A stretch of DNA of 43,099 nt from UBA7332 sp051657165 (GTDB lineage: Bacteria > Bacteroidota > Bacteroidia > Bacteroidales > UBA7332). The stretch spans positions 1 to 43,099 of the forward strand of contig JBOFKD010000074.1 of NCBI GenBank assembly GCA_051657165.1. The letters run 5' to 3'. The position numbers and the translations under genes are program-made. The notes under the pieces were generated by a model. It saw only the letters and a list, made by a program, of their open reading frames with translations. It was not told the origin of the DNA and did not search any database. Numbering within the stretch: the stretch's first letter is position 1; every line of letters starts with the position of its first letter. Positions 1 through 8,174 of this stretch are shown one piece after another.

Positions 1-127
1 CGGCCGTAATGGTGTTGAGAAAGTATTGGAAATCGCATTGAACGATGAAGAAAAAGCAATGTTCGAGAAAAGTGCAGCAGCTGTACGTTCTACAAACAAC
101 GTACTAACTGAAATCGGAGTACTTTAA
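1..127 (+). CDS. mdh: Malate dehydrogenase, C-terminal end (partial)
   Basis: Only the last 41 codons are in the window; the reading frame starts at base 2 and stops at 125-127. The residues read GRNGVEKVLEIALNDEEKAM and then a helix ending NNVLTEIGVL. This matches the C-terminal helix of LDH-like malate dehydrogenases, which in Bacteroides end in a similar NAALKEVGAL-type tail. The enzyme interconverts malate and oxaloacetate with NAD in the cytoplasm. A strong intrinsic terminator follows 40 bases after the stop. The call rests on a short tail, so a related lactate/malate dehydrogenase is possible but less likely. Confidence 0.8.
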   Translation, partial: GRNGVEKVLEIALNDEEKAMFEKSAAAVRSTNNVLTEIGVL

Positions 128-166
128 TTCTCTCTGAACAGTATCTATAAATAGATATAACGTATT

Positions 167-205
167 AAGAGGAGCATCTTTTAAAAGATGTTCCTCTTAT
201 TTTTT
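167..205 (+). terminator. Intrinsic terminator after mdh
   Basis: A 14-bp stem (167-180 with 185-198, one G-T wobble) with a TTAA loop is followed by a T-rich run at 199-205. It lies 40 bases past the mdh stop. Confidence 0.9.
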
Positions 206-238
206 ACCCCTAAAGAGATTATATCTGCACGAAGCAGA

Positions 239-283
239 TCTCCGGAAGGTAACATCAGTGTCATATTTCGTTTCTTCCGGAGA
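239..283. other. Structured intergenic segment before the DUF3078 gene
   Basis: The 300-base gap 128-430 holds the mdh terminator, a small hairpin (TCTGC/GCAGA at about 224-238) and a perfect 10-bp inverted repeat, TCTCCGGAAG at 239-248 and CTTCCGGAGA at 274-283, enclosing 25 bases. No T-run follows, so it is not a classical terminator. It could be a small RNA or a leader structure; nothing in the sequence decides. Confidence 0.35.
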
Positions 284-394
284 AAGCACCAGCAGAATAT
301 ATACTCAATAAGATAAATCAACAGGAATATCAGAAGAGAAATTTTAGTTAGATGATTTTAGGAGAAAAAAAGCTTCGTTTATCTCAATAATCAC

Positions 395-402
395 TATTTT
401 TG
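395..402 (+). promoter_or_regulatory. -7 promoter box for the DUF3078 gene
   Basis: TATTTTTG matches the Bacteroidetes primary sigma -7 consensus TAnnTTTG and lies 28 bases before the start codon. No good TTTG is seen 19-20 bp upstream. Confidence 0.5.
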
Positions 403-430
403 TTTCGAAATAAAATTTTGATATACAGCG

Positions 431-1729
431 ATGAAGTTAAGATTTTTAATAAACCTCATTGGTTTCCTAAGTGTAATAAATCTATTTTCTCAAGAATCAA
501 GTCTGACACAATTGATGAGCTTGCCTAATCAGCAACACATTTTATTCGAGCTTCAAAGACCTGATACAATTCCGGTGAATACAATATTCATGCCTTTATT
601 ATTTAAAGGAGAAGTATTACCACGTAACCTAAACCTATTAAAAAAAGAGAATGAACATCAAACAGGTGGATGCAATCTGTACCTGAATGATCAGTGGCTA
701 AAACAATCCATTAGTCTGGACTCGCTTCGTGAACAGACAAAACTCTACGTAGCCGTCAAACACCCATATCTGACGCGCTACTACATCAATCGCCTTCCAA
801 GCAAGAAAGAGATTGAAGAAATTGAGAAAGAAGCAGCAAAAAGCTCATTTGTCGGCTTATTCACACCGGAGGAATTCAAACTACCGGAACGACCTAAAGA
901 AATAAAAGGTATTAAAGAGAAAATCTCTTACTGGAAGGGCTTTTCAGTTGCAAACGTACAATTTACGCAAAACTATATTTCAGACAACTGGCATCAGGGA
1001 GGAGAAAGCAACATATCACTTCTTGCAACGTTCAATCAAAAACTGGAATATCGGGATGATAAAAATATCCAGTTTGACAATGAGCTGGATTGGCGTGCGG
1101 GATTTTTCTCTACGCCGAGCGACACTATGCGTATGTTTAAAGTCAGCGATGACCAACTTCGTTTAAATTCCAAATTTGGTTACAAAGCTTTTAGCAAATG
1201 GTACTATACTGCTTCTTTTGAGTTTAAGACAAAACTATTCAACTCATATAAAGCAAACTCTAAAGAGATGTTGTCGTCATTTCTTACACCGGCTGAGATG
1301 TATTTCAGTTTGGGTATGGACTTTAAAACAAAATTTGACAGCCCCAACATTCAGAATCTGTCTGTATTCATAGCTCCTGTTACTTACAGCCTTAAATTTG
1401 CTGCAAGAGATCAGAAGGTTGATGTCACACGATTTGGTATTGAAGAAGGCAAGAAGACACTGAACCAGGTCGGTTCTATGGTAAAAGCAAACATCAGCTA
1501 CCCTATTATTAAAAACATACTTTGGGAAAGCCGCTTTTACTACTTTACCACCTATTCAAACATAGAATCTGAGTGGGAAAACTCAACAACATTCATTCTT
1601 AATCGTTATTTCTCTACACGTCTGTTCTTTATTGTAAGATATGACGACAGAAGAAAATTAAAAGATGAAAACGACACCTTCTTCCAATGGAAAGAATTCC
1701 TAAGTCTGGGATTCACATACAGATGGTGA
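431..1729 (+). CDS. DUF3078 family outer-membrane-type protein
   Basis: The 432-residue protein opens with a signal peptide (hydrophobic residues 4-20, ending FSQ). The second half has the DUF3078 signature: a WKGF segment, then NYISDNWHQGGESN, then alternating aromatic and polar strands to a terminal FTYRW that looks like a closing beta-strand of an outer-membrane barrel. The family is restricted to Bacteroidetes and has no proven function. It follows mdh, separated by a terminator, and has its own -7 box, so it probably starts a transcript that runs into cinA, whose start lies 16 bases past the stop. Location in the outer membrane is inferred from the signal peptide and C-terminal aromatic residue. 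Confidence 0.8.
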   Translation: MKLRFLINLIGFLSVINLFSQESSLTQLMSLPNQQHILFELQRPDTIPVNTIFMPLLFKGEVLPRNLNLLKKENEHQTGGCNLYLNDQWLKQSISLDSLREQTKLYVAVKHPYLTRYYINRLPSKKEIEEIEKEAAKSSFVGLFTPEEFKLPERPKEIKGIKEKISYWKGFSVANVQFTQNYISDNWHQGGESNISLLATFNQKLEYRDDKNIQFDNELDWRAGFFSTPSDTMRMFKVSDDQLRLNSKFGYKAFSKWYYTASFEFKTKLFNSYKANSKEMLSSFLTPAEMYFSLGMDFKTKFDSPNIQNLSVFIAPVTYSLKFAARDQKVDVTRFGIEEGKKTLNQVGSMVKANISYPIIKNILWESRFYYFTTYSNIESEWENSTTFILNRYFSTRLFFIVRYDDRRKLKDENDTFFQWKEFLSLGFTYRW

Positions 1730-1745
1730 TCTAAAGATAAAAGCT

Positions 1746-2986
1746 ATGAAAGCAGAAGTAATCACAATCGGAGACGAGTTGCTAATCGGTCAGGTTACAG
1801 ACACAAACTCCGCATGGATAGGACGGGAACTAAATAAGATTGGTATAGAACTCTACAGAATAACATCCGTAGCTGACCAGAAGGACGATATGTTGCGGAT
1901 ATTAGATGAAGCAGGAAAACGTTCTGATCTGATTTTAATTACAGGAGGAATCGGACCTACAAAGGATGACAAAACAAAATCTGTCATGTCTGAGTTTTTC
2001 AATTTACCACTCCGTTTCGACCAGACTTCTTACGAAAATGTTGAGCGTATATTTAAAGCCCGCGGAAGAGAAGTTAATGAGTTAAGCCGCTCACAAGCAA
2101 TGGTGCTCGAGGAGCTATCATTATCCAAAACCAAAAGGGTACTGCCCCTGTTTCGTGGATTGAGCAGAATAACACAATATATGTATCTATGCCCGGGGTA
2201 CCTGTTGAAATGAAGTGGGTTATGACAGAAGAAATCATACCTCGTATTCAAAAACATTTCAACACAACCAATATTATCAGACACCGAACTTTTCTGATTA
2301 AGGATTACACAGAGTCTGGATTAGCTGAATTTCTGGAAGAATGGGAAAATAATCTACCCAAAGAGATCGCATTGGCTTATCTGCCTTCTCCCGGGATCAT
2401 CCGGCTAAGAATGACTATACGAAATAATAATGCTGAAAATGCTATTAAATTATTAGACATTCAGAGCCATAAACTAAAACAACTTTTAAAAGATGCCCTT
2501 TTCGAAGATGAAGATCTTCCGATAGGTGCTTTTATAGGCAAGTTACTAAAACAAAAAAAGTTAACATTCGCTACGGCCGAAAGTTGCACAGGAGGATACA
2601 TAGCACACCAAACTACAGCTATTTCAGGGAGTTCTGCATACTTTAAAGGAGGAATAATTGCATACTCAAATGAAGTTAAAGAAAATTTGTTGCATGTAAA
2701 ATCGGAAACTTTGCTTAACTTTGGAGCCGTAAGTCGTCAAGTCGCCGAGGAAATGGTACTGGGAGTAAAGGAATTGCTTAAGGTTGATGCTGCCGTAGCA
2801 GTTACCGGTATTGCCGGTCCAGATGGAGGAACTGAAGAGAAACCCGTCGGAACGGTTTGGATAGCTTCTTATTGTTGCGGAGAACTCATTTCACGTATGT
2901 ATCGTTACGGAAATGACCGCGAACAAAATATTATCCGAACTACAAACGATGCACTCTTGTTGCTCGCACAAATGATTGAGAATTGA
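1746..2986 (+). pseudogene. cinA: CinA-like competence/damage protein, frameshifted
   Basis: The first frame gives an intact MoCF-like (MoaB/MogA fold) domain: MKAEVITIGDELLIGQVTD, then ITGGIGPTKDD. Near base 2106-2111 the frame is lost by what looks like a single missing base. Shifting back one base restores GAIIIQNQKGTAPVSWIEQN and VSMPGVPVEMKW, all expected for CinA, and the chain continues to base 2986. The C-terminal half carries the CinA amidase motifs (TAESCTGGYIAH near the middle, AVTGIAGPDGGTEEKPVGTVW). The two open frames overlap at 2189-2213. CinA proteins act as NMN deamidase and/or ADP-ribose pyrophosphatase. There is no slippery heptamer at the shift, so a programmed frameshift is unlikely; a strain mutation or a sequencing error fits. 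A remnant C-terminal protein could start at 2189. Confidence 0.85.
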
Positions 2987-3016
2987 ATAGTTATTCCTAT
3001 TTTTTTTCATAAAAAA

Positions 3017-3048
3017 CTTGTGCGATAAGGATAAATTGATTTACTTTG
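3017..3048 (+). promoter_or_regulatory. Probable promoter of the rpmB operon
   Basis: CTTG at 3017-3020, 20 bp, then TTACTTTG at 3041-3048; this is one base from the TAnnTTTG consensus at the -7 box and has a TTG at the -33 site. The start codon of rpmB lies 55 bases downstream. Confidence 0.55.
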
Positions 3049-3103
3049 CACACTGTTTGTGAAAGCAGTGTACAAAAACAATAAATAAAAAATTAAGATA
3101 GCG

Positions 3104-3358
3104 ATGTCTAAGATTTGTCAAATTACCGGAAAAAAAGCAATGGTTGGCAACAACGTTTCTCACTCTAAGAGAAGAACTAAAAGAACGTTCAATGTCAACT
3201 TGTTCAGAAAGAAGTTCTACTGGGTAGAACAAGAGGAATGGATCGACCTAAACATTTCAGCAGCTGGTCTGCGTACAATTAACAAAGTAGGTCTAGATGC
3301 GGCAATTACTGCAGCAATCGAAAAGGGTTATTTAAAAGAAATTCGTATTATCGGATAA
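3104..3358 (+). CDS. rpmB: 50S ribosomal protein bL28
   Basis: The 84-residue basic protein starts MSKICQITGKKAMVGNNVSH and contains the Arg/Lys-rich SKRRTKRTFNVNL segment typical of L28, then ends in a short helix (AITAAIEKGYLKEIR). Length is normal for Bacteroidetes L28. It is a structural part of the large ribosomal subunit near the E site. It is the first gene of a three-gene operon with rpmG 12 bases downstream and the DUF4295 gene after that. Confidence 0.97.
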   Translation: MSKICQITGKKAMVGNNVSHSKRRTKRTFNVNLFRKKFYWVEQEEWIDLNISAAGLRTINKVGLDAAITAAIEKGYLKEIRIIG

Positions 3359-3362
3359 GGAG
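3357..3362 (+). promoter_or_regulatory. Shine-Dalgarno-like site before rpmG
   Basis: AAGGAG lies 8 bases before the rpmG start. Most genes in this window have no such sequence, in keeping with the weak use of anti-Shine-Dalgarno pairing in Bacteroidetes, so its presence is notable. It may be chance, as it overlaps the rpmB stop codon. Confidence 0.45.
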
Positions 3363-3370
3363 ATTGAACA

Positions 3371-3559
3371 ATGGCAAAAAAGGCAAAAGGTAATAGAGTA
3401 CAAGTGATTTTAGAGTGTACTGAGCATAAAACAAGCGGTATGCCAGGTATGTCTAGATACATCACAACGAAGAATAGAAAGAATACAACTGAAAGAATGG
3501 AATTGAAAAAATACAATCCAATTCTTAAAAAAGTAACTGTTCATAAAGAGATTAAATAA
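3371..3559 (+). CDS. rpmG: 50S ribosomal protein bL33
   Basis: The 62-residue protein begins MAKKAKGNRVQVILECTEHK and has the L33 core TTKNRKNTTERMELKKYNP. The two CxxC pairs of zinc-binding L33 are not present (only one Cys, in LECTEH), so this is the zinc-independent form. It belongs to the large subunit near the E site. It sits between rpmB and the DUF4295 gene, with gaps of 12 and 8 bases. Confidence 0.96.
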   Translation: MAKKAKGNRVQVILECTEHKTSGMPGMSRYITTKNRKNTTERMELKKYNPILKKVTVHKEIK

Positions 3560-3567
3560 GATAACTC

Positions 3568-3720
3568 ATGGCAAAGAAAACCGTAGCATCATTACAAACA
3601 GGTGAAGGCCGTACTTTTTCTAAAGTAATCAAAATGGTAAAATCACCTAAAACAGGAGCTTATACATTCCAAGAGGAAATGGTTCCTAACGATAAAGTTA
3701 AAGATTTTTTCGCAAAGTAA
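3568..3720 (+). CDS. DUF4295 small ribosome-associated protein
   Basis: A 50-residue basic ORF: MAKKTVASLQTGEGRTFSKV, a KMVKSPKTGAYTF core and EEMVPNDKVKDFFAK at the end. This is the DUF4295 family, conserved in Bacteroidia directly after rpmG. From memory, a protein of this family was seen in a Flavobacterium ribosome structure and named bL38; I could not check that here. Its place in an L28-L33 operon, its size and its charge fit a ribosomal protein. A strong terminator starts 21 bases after the stop. Confidence 0.9.
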   Translation: MAKKTVASLQTGEGRTFSKVIKMVKSPKTGAYTFQEEMVPNDKVKDFFAK

Positions 3721-3741
3721 TTTGCTGAAAATAAAATATAA

Positions 3742-3786
3742 AAAACTTTCCTGAGCAGATTTATCTGTCCGGGAAAGTTTTTTTTA
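3742..3786 (+). terminator. Intrinsic terminator of the rpmB operon
   Basis: AAAACTTTCC (3742-3751) pairs with GGAAAGTTTT (from 3772), an inner CAGAT/ATCTG stem closes the loop, and a run of T follows to 3785. Confidence 0.9.
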
Positions 3787-3800
3787 TTCAATGAAATCAC

Positions 3801-3808
3801 TACTTTTG
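3801..3808 (+). promoter_or_regulatory. -7 promoter box for ftsY
   Basis: TACTTTTG fits TAnnTTTG. A TTTT at 3778-3781 is 19 bp upstream, a partial -33 match lying in the tail of the preceding terminator. The ftsY start is about 105 bases downstream. Confidence 0.5.
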
Positions 3809-3913
3809 TAGAGATTTCATCTATGAAATCTTCTTGCAAGGACATTTCATTCCGGAAAGCCTGCAAGGCGGATCGTTGATTTTAACCCTATAAAATTCAA
3901 GCAAAACACCATT

Positions 3914-4876
3914 ATGGGAATATTCAGCTTCTTTTCAAAAGATAAAAAAGAAACCCTGGACAAAGGGTTATCTAAAACTAAAGAGAGTGTCTTTTCAAAA
4001 CTCTCTCGCGTTATTGTGGGCAAATCCAAAGTTGATGACGAGGTTTTAGATCGTTTGGAAGAGGTGCTTATCACTTCGGATGTAGGCGTTGAGACAACGC
4101 TAAAAATCATCACTCGTATTGAAAAAAGAGCAGCCAATGACAAATATGTCAGCCAGGATGAGCTTAACGAGCTATTAAAAGATGAGATAGCTGCACTCCT
4201 AACAGAGAACAACTCCGAAGATGTTGCTGAATTTACAGTTCCGAAAGACAAAAAACCATATGTAATTATGGTTGTAGGTGTAAACGGCGTAGGAAAAACA
4301 ACAACGATTGGTAAGCTGGCTTATCAATTCAAGAAAAGTGGATTAAACGTATATCTGGGTGCTGCTGACACATTCCGGGCTGCTGCTGTCGAACAGCTTT
4401 GTATTTGGGGTGAAAGAGTCGGAGTTCCGGTTGTAAAACAGAAAATGGGATCAGATCCTGCTTCTGTTGCTTTTGATGCTCTAAGTTCAGCAAAAGCAAA
4501 TAATGCTGATGTTGTCATTATTGATACAGCAGGACGTCTTCACAATAAGATCGGATTGATGAATGAGCTGACAAAGATTAAAAATGTAATGGACAGAGTT
4601 GTTCCCGATGCACCTCATGAGGTACTTCTTGTTCTCGATGGATCAACTGGACAGAATGCATTTGAGCAGGCTAAGCAATTTACTGCAGCGACAGAAGTAA
4701 ATGCTTTGGCTATCACAAAACTAGATGGAACAGCAAAAGGAGGAGTAGTTATTGGAATATCAGATCAATTCAAAACTCCTGTAAAATATATTGGCTTAGG
4801 CGAACGAATGGAAGATCTTCAGGTCTTCAACCGCCGCGAATTTGTTGATTCTCTTTTTGGAGGAGAAAAACTATAA
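3914..4876 (+). CDS. ftsY: Signal recognition particle receptor FtsY
   Basis: 320 residues: an N domain (helices about 15-100) and a G domain with P-loop GVNGVGKTT at 122-130, the DTFRAAA motif, DTAGRL and TKLDGTAKGG. The long acidic A domain of E. coli FtsY is absent, as in many bacteria. FtsY docks the SRP-ribosome complex at the inner membrane, where paired GTP hydrolysis by FtsY and Ffh hands the nascent chain to SecYEG. It stands alone between two terminators, just after the ribosomal protein operon. Confidence 0.97.
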   Translation: MGIFSFFSKDKKETLDKGLSKTKESVFSKLSRVIVGKSKVDDEVLDRLEEVLITSDVGVETTLKIITRIEKRAANDKYVSQDELNELLKDEIAALLTENNSEDVAEFTVPKDKKPYVIMVVGVNGVGKTTTIGKLAYQFKKSGLNVYLGAADTFRAAAVEQLCIWGERVGVPVVKQKMGSDPASVAFDALSSAKANNADVVIIDTAGRLHNKIGLMNELTKIKNVMDRVVPDAPHEVLLVLDGSTGQNAFEQAKQFTAATEVNALAITKLDGTAKGGVVIGISDQFKTPVKYIGLGERMEDLQVFNRREFVDSLFGGEKL

Positions 4877-4900
4877 GCCACAATAATTCAGAGATTTTAT

Positions 4901-4964
4901 AAACGGGATATGCAAAAAAAGAAGAGTTTAACTGATTCTAACTTTTTTCGCTTATTCCGTTTTT
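4901..4964 (+). terminator. Terminator-like hairpin between ftsY and rimO
   Basis: AAACGG at 4901-4906 pairs with CCGTTT at 4957-4962; the stem continues through GATATGC and an A-run facing a T-run, and ends in TTTTT. The stem is long and has several mismatches. Confidence 0.6.
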
Positions 4965-4979
4965 ATGCAATAATTCTTT

Positions 4980-6278
4980 ATGATAAAAAACAAAGTCGAC
5001 ATCATTACTTTAGGTTGTTCTAAAAATCTGGTAGATTCGGAACAATTATTAAAACAATTGCAGGTTAAAGGTTACTCAGTGGCTCACGATTCAGATAACG
5101 TTGACGGAGAAATTGTTGTAATCAATACATGCGGATTTATTGGTGATGCAAAGGAAGAATCTATAGATATGATTCTTCAATTTTGTGAGGCGAAAAAAAA
5201 GCGTAAGATTAAGAAACTCTATGTTATGGGGTGCCTTTCCGGACGTTATATCAATGAACTACCTGCGGAAATCCCGGAGGTAGATAAATTTTATGGAAAA
5301 TTCGATTGGAAAGAACTATTATCAGAGCTGGGAACAGCCTATGATGACCGGTTACATAATGAGCGGATATTAACTACTCCTTCGCATTATGCTTACGTAA
5401 AGATAGGTGAGGGATGCAATCGTACTTGTGCCTATTGTGCAATTCCGATCATTACCGGAAAATATCAATCACGGACAATTGAAGATATCGAAGACGAAGT
5501 CCGCAAACTTGTTGCCCAGGGGGTAAAAGAATTCCAGCTTATAGCTCAGGATCTTACATTCTACGGATGGGATATCTACCGTGAATTTAAGATTGCAGAA
5601 TTAGTTGAGCGCATAGCTGACATACCTGGTGTAGAATGGATCAGATTACATTATGCATATCCGGCTCAATTCCCGATGGATCTACTCCGCGTAATGCGCG
5701 AAAAAGACAATGTATGTAAATATCTTGATATTGCTCTTCAGCACATAAGTGATTCTGTTTTATCCCGCATGAAAAGACATGTCACTAAAGAGAAAACATA
5801 TGAGTTAATGAATAAAATTCGTGAAGAAGTTCCAGGTATTCATTTACGCACAACTCTTTTGGTTGGTTTTCCGGGTGAGACTGAAGAAGACTTTGCAGAG
5901 CTACAACAATTCGTCAAAGATATGCGCTTTGAGCGTATGGGAGCATTCCCCTACTCTGCTGAAGAAGATACGTATTCTTACAAGCATTACGAAGATGATA
6001 TTCCTGAAGATGTTAAACAGGAGCGAATGGATATCATCATGGCTATACAAGAGCAAATTGCAGCAGAGCATAGTCAGTCTAAGGTAGGACAAACATTAAA
6101 AGTAATTGTTGACCGCGAAGAAGGAGACTATTACATTGCCCGTTCTGAATTTGACTCGCCGGAAGTTGATCCGGAAGTTCTGATCAATAAAAATTCTGAT
6201 TTAGAAATCGGCGAAATGTACATGGTTAAAATTACAGGAGCTCAGGTATTCGATCTTTACGGAGAGGTTATCAAATAA
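4980..6278 (+). CDS. rimO: Ribosomal protein uS12 methylthiotransferase RimO
   Basis: 432 residues with the three domains of methylthiotransferases: an N-terminal MTTase domain whose 4Fe-4S ligands are Cys13, Cys51 and Cys85, a radical SAM domain with CNRTCAYC (Cys146, Cys150, Cys153), and a C-terminal TRAM domain. Motifs such as LGCSKNLVDSE and IGEGCNRTCAYCAIP favour RimO over MiaB. The enzyme adds a methylthio group to an aspartate of ribosomal protein uS12 using two SAM and a sulfur source. Length is standard. No Shine-Dalgarno sequence precedes the start. Confidence 0.96.
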   Translation: MIKNKVDIITLGCSKNLVDSEQLLKQLQVKGYSVAHDSDNVDGEIVVINTCGFIGDAKEESIDMILQFCEAKKKRKIKKLYVMGCLSGRYINELPAEIPEVDKFYGKFDWKELLSELGTAYDDRLHNERILTTPSHYAYVKIGEGCNRTCAYCAIPIITGKYQSRTIEDIEDEVRKLVAQGVKEFQLIAQDLTFYGWDIYREFKIAELVERIADIPGVEWIRLHYAYPAQFPMDLLRVMREKDNVCKYLDIALQHISDSVLSRMKRHVTKEKTYELMNKIREEVPGIHLRTTLLVGFPGETEEDFAELQQFVKDMRFERMGAFPYSAEEDTYSYKHYEDDIPEDVKQERMDIIMAIQEQIAAEHSQSKVGQTLKVIVDREEGDYYIARSEFDSPEVDPEVLINKNSDLEIGEMYMVKITGAQVFDLYGEVIK

Positions 6279-6335
6279 TATAATTTGACCTTACCTTTTC
6301 TCTTAAAGTCAGGACTAGCTTTCATATAAAAGAAA

Positions 6336-6377
6336 AGCCTCTTACTCTGTGTATACAGATAAGAGGCTCTTTTTTTT
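6336..6377. terminator. Bidirectional terminator between rimO and trxA
   Basis: AGCCTCTTA with TAAGAGGCT and an inner TCTGT/ACAGA extension, followed by eight T on the plus strand. The A-run before the stem would serve transcripts from trxA on the other strand. Confidence 0.9.
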
Positions 6378-6383
6378 GCTTAG

Positions 6384-6680
6384 TTATTGATGTTGACCGA
6401 TTAATTTCACTAAATGATCTGCCGAAATAACACCCGAATGACGCCAAACCACTTCTCCTTTTTTAAATAGCATTAAAGTCGGAACAGACTGTATGCGATA
6501 ACTCAATGAAAGATCTTCATTTTTATCTACATCCACTTTTAGAACCTTTACCTGTTCTCCGATTTTTTCTTTAAACTCATCAAGAATAGGCGCCATCATT
6601 TTACATGGGCCACACCAGGTTGCGAAAAAATCAACCAAGGTTAAATCTTCGCTGTTAATAATATCATGAAACTTATCCAT
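6384..6680 (-). CDS. trxA: Thioredoxin
   Basis: 98 residues in the thioredoxin fold with the active site WCGPC (Cys23 and Cys26), the buried Asp-containing strand VKVLKVDVDKNE and the cis-Pro motif SVPTLMLF. No signal peptide, so a cytoplasmic disulfide reductase. The gene is convergent with rimO and shares its terminator. A weak -7-like box on the minus strand, CAAAGATG at 6732-6739, lies upstream. Confidence 0.95.
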   Translation of the reverse strand: MDKFHDIINSEDLTLVDFFATWCGPCKMMAPILDEFKEKIGEQVKVLKVDVDKNEDLSLSYRIQSVPTLMLFKKGEVVWRHSGVISADHLVKLIGQHQ

Positions 6681-6757
6681 AACAAAAACATTTTAGTAGA
6701 TCGTTCATTTTTTAATTACTTAATGATACAACAAAGATGATGTACAAAAGTTTTTAA

Positions 6758-7960
6758 TCAGTCTTCAACCTCTTTTATATAATGCCTGTCCAGTCCGTCC
6801 TTCTGAATAGAATCTGCCACTTTCAGCGGATTCATTAAATCACAGATCTTTAAAATCAGATAAGTCATAATAAATGAATATGCCCCGACAAGCAGAGTGC
6901 CTGAAATTTGAATTATTGATTGGTGAACAGATCCGGAAATCTGATTTACTTCACTCACAGCAAGAATTCCGACCAGAACAGAACCACTAAAACCTCCCAT
7001 GCCATGCACGCCCCATACTCCCAAAGCATCATCTAAACGTAATTTACTTACTAATTGTAAAGAGAAAAAGCATATTAGCGGTGTAAGAATACCTACAATA
7101 ACTGCTCCTTGTGGATTTATGTATCCGGAACAGGGAGTTATGGCTGCAAGTCCCGCAATAGCCCCCGTCATAAGTTCAGTTATCGAAAATTTATGATCCT
7201 TACGATATGCCATAAATACCCATATAATAGAAGAAAAGCCACTTGTGATTGCGGTATTGGTAAAGGCGATTGCGGCAACCTGACCGCCGGCAAGTGCTCC
7301 GCCTGAATTAAAGCCAAACCACCCAAATAAAAGAATTGAACCTCCAATAGCTACCCAGACAGCACTTCCTGAATACCCTTTGGGAATGTACGCCCTTCTA
7401 CCGAAAAAAAAGACTGATGCCAGAGCTGCAAATCCAGCCGAAACATGAATTACAGTTCCTCCGGCATAATCTATAAAGCCCCATTCAGAAAGAAATCCTC
7501 CACCCCAGATCCAATGAGCTACAGGAAAATAAATTAGAAGCATCCAGCATATCAGAACTTTAATCCATCCCCCTATTTTCATTCTATTAGCAAAAGCACC
7601 GGTCATAAGCGGAGCTGTAATTATTGCAAACATTAGCTGATACATAAAAAACATAAGAAATGGAATATGTGAACCGTATCGCGGATTGATAGTAAAATCT
7701 ACGCCTGCTAACATGAAATAATCAATCGGATTTCCAATTATCCCGGAAATATCATTTCCGAAAACAAAAGAAAACCCTCCCAGAACCCACAAAATAGTCA
7801 CTACACCAACCGACAGAAAAGTATACATCATCATTGTAAGTGCATTTTTCCTTTCAACCAATCCTCCGTAAAAGAATGCAAGTCCGGGAGTCATAAAAAA
7901 AACGAGAACAGTCGTGAGTACCATAAAAGCTACATCACCATTATTAATTACACCTTCCAT
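6758..7960 (-). CDS. amt: Ammonium transporter Amt
   Basis: 400 residues with about eleven membrane segments. The N-terminus shows FFMTPGLAFFYGGLVERKN, the Amt signature DYAGGTVIHVSAGFAAL carries the first pore histidine, and DALGVWGVHGMGG the second. It is an inner-membrane homotrimeric ammonium channel. The PII gene glnK, often a neighbour of amt, is not here; trxA follows instead, 77 bases downstream, so the two could be cotranscribed. The gene diverges from dnaN across a 214-base gap. Confidence 0.95.
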   Translation of the reverse strand: MEGVINNGDVAFMVLTTVLVFFMTPGLAFFYGGLVERKNALTMMMYTFLSVGVVTILWVLGGFSFVFGNDISGIIGNPIDYFMLAGVDFTINPRYGSHIPFLMFFMYQLMFAIITAPLMTGAFANRMKIGGWIKVLICWMLLIYFPVAHWIWGGGFLSEWGFIDYAGGTVIHVSAGFAALASVFFFGRRAYIPKGYSGSAVWVAIGGSILLFGWFGFNSGGALAGGQVAAIAFTNTAITSGFSSIIWVFMAYRKDHKFSITELMTGAIAGLAAITPCSGYINPQGAVIVGILTPLICFFSLQLVSKLRLDDALGVWGVHGMGGFSGSVLVGILAVSEVNQISGSVHQSIIQISGTLLVGAYSFIMTYLILKICDLMNPLKVADSIQKDGLDRHYIKEVED

Positions 7961-8103
7961 AAATAAAGTAAATTAAATATACCTGAACAACATATAAACC
8001 ACTACGAAAGTTTAAAACCTAAACGTATAGTTAATCATGCATTTTTTTATAAGTTTGCAGAATAATTATATAGAGATAATCTGCATAAGTTGAAGCAATT
8101 TCT

Positions 8104-8111
8104 TATTTTTG
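8104..8111 (+). promoter_or_regulatory. -7 promoter box for dnaN
   Basis: TATTTTTG fits TAnnTTTG, 63 bases before dnaN. A second match, TAAGTTTG, is at 8050-8057. Neither has a clear TTTG at the -33 position. No good box for the divergent amt gene was found in the 214-base gap. Confidence 0.45.
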
Positions 8112-8174
8112 TTTGAACATTGGGGATTATAAACTCCAACTCTTAAGAAAAGAATAAATTTAAAATATATTCCT

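Noticed and set aside
128..430. A tRNA or other known structured RNA in the gap after mdh
   Set aside because: No cloverleaf with a TTC loop or CCA-compatible acceptor stem could be drawn; only simple hairpins are present.
2100..2115. Programmed ribosomal frameshift in cinA
   Set aside because: No slippery X-XXY-YYZ heptamer and no obvious downstream pseudoknot; CinA is not known to need frameshifting.
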